Below the pieces are notes generated by a model, which did not search any database, had not been told where the DNA came from, and worked only from the letters and a program-made list of their open reading frames with translations. Below, one piece after another: positions 56,138-64,000 of a DNA stretch of 64,000 bases (within the stretch, counting starts at the first letter, position 1; each line of letters opens with the position of its first letter). Made by a program: the position numbers and the translations under genes. The DNA lies in contig OX393583.1 in assembly GCA_947652605.1 (NCBI GenBank), positions 12,503,222 to 12,567,221 of the forward strand, written 5' to 3'. Source of the DNA: Elmis aenea. Taxonomy: Eukaryota; Arthropoda; Insecta; Coleoptera; Elmidae.

Positions 56138-56943
56138 TCCGCCAATGAGCAAAATGATCCTACAGCCTTCGTAACTGCCCTAAACGGTCACTAATATTGC
56201 ACAATACGGAATATTACACAATAATGTTGATCGTGTATGGGTCATTAAACAGGATATCGAATGTTATCGTAGGAAATACTTTTTTTGGTAAACATTGCCA
56301 CATGGTTTGTAGAAGACTGACTGGCGCAAAAACACGCTCTTATCACTGTGCAAATGAAAAGCTGTTGTAGTTGTGTCAGGTGCACGTTGCGGGGAGGTGT
56401 GTGAACCGTCCTATAACTTTATGTTGCGTTAACTGTGAATCAATAATTACGTACTTAACCAAACATTTTGTGTTTGCGTACAATTCTGCTCGAAATTAAT
56501 TCAGAAAAACAGAAAACTGTATTTATATGTGTTGCTTTTAAGTATTCCAAGTTACGCATGTGACAAAAGTGTGCGCAAGTGCATTGATAAACAATTTCTA
56601 GTGCGTTAAACTTAAAAAAATCGTTGCTGTGAAGAAGTGATATGCAAAAATGTGTACTAATCGGTGTAATATTGCGATACTAGTTGTCTAAAAGTGTATT
56701 TTGTGACTAATTTAATCGCAGGTGGGTGTAGTTGTTCAGATTTATCATCAAACTGTCCTTTAAATTTACGTAATTGCGATATTTCTGTCAGTTTGTCCAT
56801 TTGTTTTCAAATTAAACTTATGTTGAGTAATTTTGTTCTAGTTTTTGTTAACGAAGCATATGATTCATCGTAAAAAATATGGTAAAAACCGTTAGAGATT
56901 AAAGTTATCTTCGATAAACAAAGAAGTGTGTTTTATGCATATA
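56138..56943. other. Unassigned; UTR-like segment
   Basis: From about 56360 to 56720 the sequence has the look of an insect 5' UTR (many gtg/aagtg words, no long ORF) and ends cgcaggtgggt, a possible splice donor. This is a weak impression only. Confidence 0.2.
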
Positions 56944-57240
56944 CCGGGTGTGAATGAAGTCTGGTACACCCCCTTTTTTCTTTAGTTTTGATTTTAGATT
57001 AATGAAATTTTATACATATGATATGTGCAAAAAGCCGGATTTTTTAAGTACATGCACACAATTGTTTCATTTCCGGTTTCTCCGGAAATGGCCCCAACTT
57101 TGTTATTTTAAATGGAACACCCTGTATATTTTTACATTTTTGGAAAGAGGAAGCGATTTTGAATACAACTGCACTATCTTGATTAATTCTTATTACCTCA
57201 AATAGTTTTTGGACCAAAATTAATTTTTTATTAAGTTAAT
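56944..57240 (+). mobile_element. Family R element, copy 3 (partial)
   Basis: It begins ccgggtgtgaatgaagtctg after TA and follows 22337 for about 290 bases, to the family's internal lysine/poly-T region. Confidence 0.75.
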
Positions 57241-57340
57241 GACACAGATCTTTTTGTTGAAATAATTTATCAAATGACGATAAAAATTAATATTATTTGA
57301 CACTTATCTAGAGTTATTAACCGATTGTGAGTAAAATAGT

Positions 57341-57460
57341 ATACATACCTCACGGGAAGGATCATTCCAGCTCGTGCTATTGATGCCCTCGGCGCTGCGC
57401 GCCTCGTGCATCTAACCTAGCACTTGGCTGTAATGATCTACTTCCCCGCTCGGTATGTAT
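57341..57460. repeat. 120-base hairpin with GC-rich loop
   Basis: Arms atacatacctcacgggaagg and cttccccgctcggtatgtat, then atcattccagctcgtgcta with tagcacttggctgtaatgat, then gatgccctcg with cgcctcgtgcatc, loop gcgctgcg. The design is like the hairpin at 39510-39625. Confidence 0.8.
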
Positions 57461-57879
57461 TACTGCTTTTAACTATTAGATGTACTAATTCAGAATTACA
57501 CATTTCATGTTATTATTGTTATTCGTTGAACTAATGTGCAAAGTAAATTGGTCGTAAAAATAATTTTGCAATACTTAAAAGTCGAGTTTTGTATTGTTTT
57601 TATTGTATAAAGATTTTGACTAAGACAGTCTAGTAAATAAAAAAAGCTGTTCATGTGCCTTAAACGAAAAGCTGCTTTTTAAAAATTAAAATTTTTGGTT
57701 TATTTATGATTTAATGTTTAATTTTACATTAGTTAAAATTTGCATTAAATGACAAAACTAAATCGCCTTTTGTTTCATAGAACTCTTTAGCTGCATAGGG
57801 ACTTTTTAATTAAAATTTTATTTGTTTTGAGCCTTAATAACAAAATAAATATACTAAACCTTATATTATTAAAAAGAGG
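57461..57879. other. Unassigned AT-rich region
   Basis: No supported feature. Confidence 0.4.
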
Positions 57880-58249
57880 GGAAAAAAAAAACTCTTTTTA
57901 TGAGACCATAGCCAACTATGGTTTCCATTTAAAAAAATGCAGGTTTGTAATTTATCTAAGAATTTAAACAATATTGAAACATATGAATGTTTTCATTTTA
58001 TGGTGTGTTAAAAAATCGACAACTTTTTCCCCAAAAATATTTGTACCATCAAGTATAACCGAGTTATTAACGATTTAAAAAAAAGCTTATTTTGATTTTT
58101 GTTGATTATCTAGCATGCCATGGAAATTTTTAAAAAACATTAAAGCATCATTGAATGGGTCTCCGAAAATGGAACAATTTGTCTAATTTAAAGTTCTTTG
58201 TAGCTCCTACCGTTTATGAGATACCCTTCTATGTGGACCACTTTGTATG
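57880..58249. mobile_element. Family S element, copy 2 (right arm)
   Basis: From ccatagccaactatgg to tatgtggaccactttg it matches 23610-23990 and beyond, including the terminal part that copy 1 lacks. Confidence 0.75.
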
Positions 58250-58493
58250 TAAAAAGTTCGGTCTCCATGACAAAGTTTATATCATCAAAATGTATTTTAT
58301 TTACAGTTCTATTTTTGTGTACCCATGTATTGCGAAGCAAAATAGCGTAAAAATGGCATTTCATTGGTAAAAACGATGTATTTTTGCTGCTAGACGCTCT
58401 TAAGACAATTCCACCCATATCAATAGAGTCTGAGAAAGCATTTTCTTGCTTTACATCAACAGTAGCAACTTTAAATTTGTATTAATGGTTTAA

Positions 58494-58846
58494 GGCCTCT
58501 ACTCATTACCCAACTTGTCGGAGCCAACCGTCGGGAACTCCGAGTTGGGTGTTGTCTACACACCTACCGATCAGTCCAACCAACACAGCATAAACGTCAT
58601 AACTTTTTTTATTATTTTAGCTCTGATGCAATTTTGTGGATAACAAATTTATATATAGCGTTAAATTTTCTTTAATAGTCCTTATCTCCTTATCCAAAGG
58701 AATGTAGTGGGGCGGTTGGCTTGTTGGCTGGCCTAGTCAGCCGATCGTTCCAACTGTCGGGTTGGTCGGGTGACTAACTACACATTAAACAATTTATCGG
58801 AATGGTCGGCCGGTTGTCCCGACAAATTGGTAGGTGAGTAGACCCC
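58494..58846. mobile_element. 353-bp MITE with GGCCTCTACTC ends
   Basis: Ends GGCCTCTACTCATTACCCAA and ttggtaggtgagtagacccc; TTTAA on both sides (58489-58493 and 58847-58851). Subterminal cca/tgg-rich words repeat (gtcgg, ccgac). Superfamily uncertain; PIF/Harbinger is possible. Confidence 0.7.
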
Positions 58847-59339
58847 TTTAAGCAAATCATTTAATCGCATCTATCCATCAACAAAAACAATGCCTCACAC
58901 CAAACGTAAGACGTAAAACTTATTTTTTCCCCTCAAAATTCTTCTGTAATTCAAAAATGTTGATACCCGATGATAAAAACTCACACACTCATACTGTAGA
59001 CCGGCAAAGCACCACCGAAATAACATAATGGGTGATATGAATAAAAATGAGTTCATACTTTATTCTCAAAACATTGGAGTAAATGCTCCAAGTCGTAATA
59101 ATAAAAATTACTAGCGGATGCTCAGGTTGAGCACATACTCTTATATACAATTTTTCGTGAGTATGTTCTCACAATTCGTATGAATAAAACAAGTTTAAGC
59201 TTTCTGAAGGCGAGTTCCTACTCAATATATTTGGAGTCTGGTTCTTAACAGACTCAGTCGTATTTTGAAAAGATATGACTGAATTTATATTAAATTTGCG
59301 TTTTAAAAAATATTACAAACCAAGAAAGAGTACGTGCAA

Positions 59340-60132
59340 TCGTGACTTTAAAGCCATATAGATTTTCTGAAGAGAATGTGCAATGGATAGCAAAACATTT
59401 TTTAAATGTAGAATCAGGAGAAAGCTGAGGTGGTGCGATAACCAAGATGGATAAAATTAAAATATGTGGGAGATCCTGGATTTCAAGCAGGAGTCGGAGA
59501 AGATGTTGGTGTGCATTAAATTTCAGTACCTATCAAAAGTTGTACAAGAAGTAGGGGATTAGATAATTGAAAAAAGTGGCCAATGGATAAAATTTCCCCA
59601 GAACGTTGCAGATATAATGCAAGCCAAGCATAATGGGCAGTCACGTTATAATTTGCCATGCGTCGTCGGTTTCATTGATTGCACACACGTAAGAATTAAA
59701 AAAAAAAACATCGCTACACGGAGATGAATACATTCATCGAAAAGGATATCCTAGCATTAATGTGCAAGCGACGTGTAACGCAGATGAGTGGTTTAAAAGT
59801 GTAGACGCCTCATGGCCAGGTTCTGTCCACGACTCAAGTATTTGGAGCAATTCGGAAATTCATAATATTGCAAGAAATACTTTTGAAAATAGCCAAGCAT
59901 TACTTTTAAAAGATGAGGGATATGCTATCCCGCCATGGCTGATGGTTCCTTTTAGAAACCCGAATACACCTCAAGAACACGCCTGTAACAACCTGTTTAC
60001 AAAAGAACGGGTAATAATTGAAAGATGTTTTGACCAGTTATATAATAACAACGATTTCCGATTCTACAATATAAAGTCCGAGTTTCCACTGAAAAGTCCC
60101 AAAACTTATTGCGAGCTGTTTCGTTCTGTATA
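59340..60132 (+). pseudogene. HARBI1-like nuclease (PIF/Harbinger transposase)
   Basis: Surviving pieces: CVVGFIDCTHVRIKKK (first catalytic Asp), then a short frameshifted stretch, then SINVQATCNADEWFKSVDAS, WPGSVHDSSIWSNSEIHN (second Asp in VHDS), ALLLKDEGYAIPPWLMVPF, RNPNTPQEHACNNLFTKERV and IIERCFDQL (catalytic Glu). Upstream, VVQEVGD and KSGQWIKFPQNVADIMQAK continue the DDE_Tnp_4 pattern, with stops. The protein cuts and joins the element; it needs the Myb-like partner for binding. At least three stops or shifts mean it is inactive. The normal length is about 350-400 residues; the C-terminus is broken after 60130. Confidence 0.85.
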
Positions 60133-60216
60133 ATATAGCAAAATATTTAAACGTTGAACTAGACTTAACAGAGCTTTAACTAGTCGATATTCCAGTTCAG
60201 CATATGGCAGAGGACG

Positions 60217-60399
60217 AGGACAAAAATACTAAAAACTGGCCTCCCATTGTTTTTTAATGATATCAATAGCTTGAGATTTTGATTACCTTGCAGCAGGTAT
60301 TTGTGACTTCGAAAACACAATTGGAAAATCACGCAAAATCTTGACGAGTGCCATTTAAGAAACATTGTTTTTATTAATTTCTTCTTCACTATCACTCAT
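60217..60399 (-). pseudogene. Harbinger Myb/SANT-like accessory ORF, fragment
   Basis: The minus frame starts at ATG 60397-60399 (MSDSEEEINKNN), stops, then ALVKILRDFPIVFSKSQIPA, stop, KSQAIDIIKKQWEA. This resembles the N-terminal Myb/MADF-like domain of the second Harbinger protein ('Li.lv.e.PviydksxxxykdkxxkxxaWxxI'). It would guide the nuclease to the ends. Two stops make it non-functional. Family call is moderate. Confidence 0.55.
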
Positions 60400-60658
60400 G
60401 ATGATTTATTGATTGACACTAGTAGATAATACGTGTAAGCAAAACTGAGGACCATTTGCTAGTCAAAATTTGTGTAGAATTCTTCATAACAAACGTGTGT
60501 TTGTATATAAGAGTATATACTCAAATTAACAGGAGCATTTACATCTCGAAGTTAGCTCGTTTTTATTCTTACGAAACTGAGCATAAACTCTTACTTTATG
60601 CTCATGCTCAGAGTACATACTTAGAGTTTAAACTCTTGTTTTATTCATACCACCCAAT

Positions 60659-61209
60659 GATCCTATTGTTAGGTACAGATAAATCAAAAGCATTATGCAG
60701 GCTGGCACGCAGTTTGCTGTTTATTACTGAAAATGTCTCGTTAGTGTAATTACTAACGACACGAGATAATGATGTGTAAATGAAATTATCGGGGATGTAA
60801 GATCACTAGGGCTACGGAGGACATAAATCAATAAATGATCTGATAACAGAGTAAACTGTCAGTGTCAATTCCCTTTTATTATGTTTGCTTTCGTTTATGC
60901 GCCGTTAGCAGAGTTTAAAACATTCCACTGGATTTGGCACATAAGTTTCTGTTGTTACAACGCGTTCTGAACGATTGCGCATTGCAAAAAATCAAACCGA
61001 TTTTTCGGAAAAATCGAAAATAAGGAACAGAGTGCAAAAAAAATATCCCAGAAATATTGTTTTGTATTTAAAAATGCTGTTAAAGAGAGTGCGATTATGT
61101 AATTGAAAATGATGGAGGTCATTTTGAACACTAACTTATTGAAGTAATTTTGAGGTTACATGTTAATTTTATTGCGTCAAGATGGATTTGCATTGTTTTG
61201 CATTTTATC
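60659..61209. other. Unassigned
   Basis: No supported features. Confidence 0.4.
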
Positions 61210-61407
61210 GTTTTTTTTATAGACGATTTCAAAAATAGTAATATCCAGTTTTTTCTAATTTTCTCGGATACCGTTTGAGATATTTCCAATTTTTCTTTGG
61301 AATATTATTGAGCACGAAATATAACAACTTTACCAAATTTAAACCTATACTCTAGCTATTATAATAAGCGAGATCCCCATGGGCGCCCTCGAATTTGAAT
61401 CACCCTG
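61210..61407 (+). mobile_element. Family V right arm fragment
   Basis: attttctcggataccgtttg through ataataagcgagatcccc to tgaatcaccctg matches the right arm at 46340-46528. TA follows. Confidence 0.85.
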
Positions 61408-61771
61408 TATATTGGCAACATTTTGTTTTCTTTGCCAATCTTTAGATCGACTTTACCATGTTTTTTATAAATATATTCACCTTAATATTTTTTATTCTTT
61501 TAAATATGCACTCGAATGAATTAGGGAACAATAAGTCAAACCAACGTAAAGAAAAGTCTGTTCTGTTTATTTAGAAAAACTGATTCCAGATATTTTAATA
61601 TAATTACTTGTGAATGAAGAAACCTTTGTAAATAAAAATTGTTCTTAAGTTAACACAAATAAACACGAGAGGACTTTTCTATTAAAATTTAAAAACAGTT
61701 CATTTATTGGTCGACAAATTGACTTATGTGCATAGAAATATTTAGAATTGTGAAAGATTATTCCTTCAAAG

Positions 61772-63821
61772 CAGGGACTAAGAACGGAAAGAAAACGTTA
61801 AACGAAATTAACCTAAATTTTTTTAAGAAACATAACGGAACCGAAAACAAAATTATTATTTTTCGTTCAAGAACGAAAACGAAATAAATATTTTCCAAAA
61901 CCGGTTTTAACCGGTTTTGTCGCTATTTCAATTTTATTTGTTAAACACAAACGCGAATTTACCTTCTGTGCTGGGGAGGCTCCACGAGGCAGTAAAAAAT
62001 CTCACTTGAAATAAGTAAGCTTCACTTTTCATATATTTACGTGAATATGTATTAACAACTTTATTGTTTATACTTGCAATTTCGTGTAACACAACTAACG
62101 GTACAGAATGATATTCTCTATTTGTAATTGGTTTTTTAGATCATCAATATAGAATATACACTTGATTGGATATATATTATCAATGTGTATGTTTTATTTG
62201 CGTTTAGACATAATAATAGTAAAATTTATTCTTACTTCGAAAAGGACTAATGTAAAAGAAGATTTATTGGAAGATGTGTTGCTAGTAGGGATTCTGTCCC
62301 GGGAATTTCCCGAGACGTAAGTCCCGGGAATTCCCGGGACTTTCTAAGTCTCGAGTCCTGGGACATTTAGTTCGAGACTCGAGACGAGACTAAATGTTAC
62401 AGAACACTGAAATTAATGTATTATACTCCTAATTTTTAAACAAATTTTACTGCCATGAGTTTAGCAAATATATATTTTGTTTCATAATTTTTTATGTTTA
62501 TAGTTTATACTAACAATCAGTATTTAGTTTACTTTATTTAAATTTTTTGCGTGCCATATTTAATTATTTCTGATTATTTCCTGTCTGCTTTAAAGCTAAA
62601 AGATAATTGTTAAGTTTATTAGTTAAAACATATCTACTTATGCCTGTTATGTTTTAAAGTTTAATGAAAATTGTTAAGTTTATTTAAAATAGGCATTTAC
62701 TTGGAAATATATATTTTATTTACTGTAGAATGAAGACTTAATTAAAAATAATAATATTACTTCTGCTACTATACTTTATTCATTAAATAAATGGTTCATA
62801 AACAGACTCCGTGAATTTGGGTTATTTAAAAAAAAAAAAAACTGTCAACTGTCACGACCGATTCACGATCACGATACGTGCAAAGAAGCAATTTAAAGTA
62901 TGTAGCAGCTGGTTTCAGAAACAATGTCACTGTCAAGAAATAATTTATTTTTTACAGTAAAAATAGCCGTTGAATTTTGAGTATATGAATATATCATAAT
63001 TTTTCTTGCACTTTATAAAACCGTCCGTCATTTTTGACGGGTTAAACCACTATTTTCTGGTATGTAAATAAAATTTGCAAAAGTCTCGAAGTCCCGGGAA
63101 TTCCCGGGACTTTGATAAAAAAAGTCTCGAGTCCCGGGACTTAAAAAATTGTCGAGACTCAGAATCCCTAGTTGCTAGTAAGATTTAACGGAATGTGAAA
63201 ATGTATATTGTATGGTATGTACAAACTATAAAGTTAAAGTATATTTCAACTTAATATAAGTTTTTTTTTTTATATCTTTTTTATTTATAACATTTAGTAA
63301 ATTATCCACTTGAATTCATTCTTTTGTCTTTTTAAATAATTACAGCAGGATCTTATTTAATTCAAATGCATAGATTTTTTAGTACTAAAACAAATTTAAA
63401 ACACACTTGCTATATTTTCATATTTTTAGATAAAGATCGTGTGTCTAATTTAAATTTAACCTTATCACGTTGTGTTTTTGCACCGTACGGGTGTTAAACT
63501 TAATAAAATGGTTAAATGTTAATGTGTTTAACGATTTGGTAAATTTAATATGGCGATGGTTCGCCAGTCTAAAATATGCTGTCCGTGAGCATCAAACCCC
63601 ATCGTCATCGTTTATATTTTAGTTGAGACGCAAATATTGTCGTATTTATAGAGGGTTGTGGTGACTAGAAAAAAAATTGATTTTTTGACGACAAAAAAAT
63701 ATTGTAAAACCGGTTTTAACCCTTATTATTTCGGTTCACGAAAACGAAAAGAACGAAAACGATATATTTCGTTTTCGTTCCGAACAGAAACGAACAGAAT
63801 TTTTTTCGTTTTTAGTCCCTG
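61772..63821. mobile_element. hAT MITE with CAGGGACTAA ends and exact TSD
   Basis: Ends CAGGGACTAAGAACGGAAAG and gtttttagtccctg; exact 8-bp TSD CTTCAAAG (61764-61771 and 63822-63829). Subterminal gaaaacgaa and accggttttaacc motifs are shared by both ends. No transposase. It hosts the MITE at 62286-63170. Confidence 0.95.
62286..63170. mobile_element. hAT MITE with TAGGGATTCTG ends, copy 2
   Basis: Same TIRs and body as 52309-53136, 885 bases, exact TSD GTTGCTAG (62278-62285 and 63171-63178). It is nested in another hAT MITE. Confidence 0.95.
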
Positions 63822-64000
63822 CTTCAAAGTGACTGACTAAGTCAAATTAATTAATTGAAAATTCGTTTATTTGTACACAAGAAAAATTTGTTTTGTTTAT
63901 CTTTCGATGGTGTCGTCCGATAAATTTCTTGAATTTCTTAGTGTGACTTTTGTTACAAAATACTTTTTGAACTATAGCTTAGAAATATTGCATCAATACT

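Larger units (their letters stand above)
59030..60655 (+). mobile_element. PIF/Harbinger transposon, degenerate, both genes present
   Basis: Ends GGGTGATATGAATAAAAATG and ttttattcataccaccc; AAT flanks both sides (59027-59029 and 60656-60658), a 3-bp duplication. Contains a HARBI1-like nuclease on plus and a Myb/SANT-like ORF on minus, the usual two-gene layout. Confidence 0.85.

Noticed and set aside
1..64000. CRISPR arrays, bacterial operons, tRNA or rRNA genes
   Set aside because: No repeat-spacer structure, no Shine-Dalgarno/operon layout and no tRNA or rRNA signature; the tandem arrays seen are minisatellites or element parts.

Overview
This is about 64 kb of AT-rich eukaryotic DNA. It looks like an insect genome, probably a beetle; that is inference from the element types, the short introns and the many TA-flanked elements beginning CAGGGTG. 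I see no convincing intact host gene, no rRNA or tRNA, no CRISPR array and no bacterial operon. The window is a layered graveyard of transposable elements, several readable as nested insertions because target-site duplications (TSDs), terminal inverted repeats (TIRs) or an empty-site paralogue are visible.

Layout. 1-4.4 kb: a nest of TA-flanked palindromic elements, then a non-LTR reverse transcriptase (RT) tail. 4.4-6.7 kb: a Penelope-like element with RT, GIY-YIG domain, inverted ends, 12-bp TSD and an assembly gap. 8.8-11.2 kb: a nearly full hAT transposase with one frameshift. 12-13.7 kb: mariner-like and hAT remnants. 14.6-17.1 kb: a hAT element holding a 35-bp minisatellite, split by an element whose ends begin CACAGTG with a 5-bp TSD. 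17.6-22.3 kb: two of three TA-flanked MITEs (the third at 42.6 kb) around a ZMYM1-type hAT. 23-28 kb: an RT fragment, foldback elements, a two-level hAT nest and a 91-bp inverted tandem array. 28.6-30.4 kb: a broken non-LTR element. 31-38.8 kb: palindromes, one carrying a piggyBac copy with transposase remnants. 39.2-39.6 kb: a possible two-exon gene with a Crypton/KIAA1958-like N-terminus. 41.5-42.2 kb: a 5'-truncated Jockey insert. 44.7-48.0 kb: a hAT shell containing a palindrome, a piggyBac MITE and a further MITE. 48.8-58.8 kb: more foldbacks, a hAT MITE, and a palindrome with transposase fragments in both arms. 59-60.7 kb: a degenerate PIF/Harbinger element with both genes. 61.8-63.8 kb: hAT MITE inside hAT MITE.

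The genes do not form one pathway. What unites the window is (i) recurrent conversion of Tc1/mariner-type elements into long palindromes, which would give long hairpin RNA if transcribed, and (ii) serial insertion by hAT, piggyBac, PIF/Harbinger and possibly Transib/RAG-like transposases. Two short open segments (30.5-30.7 kb and 43.9-44.0 kb) might be host exons but I cannot identify them.
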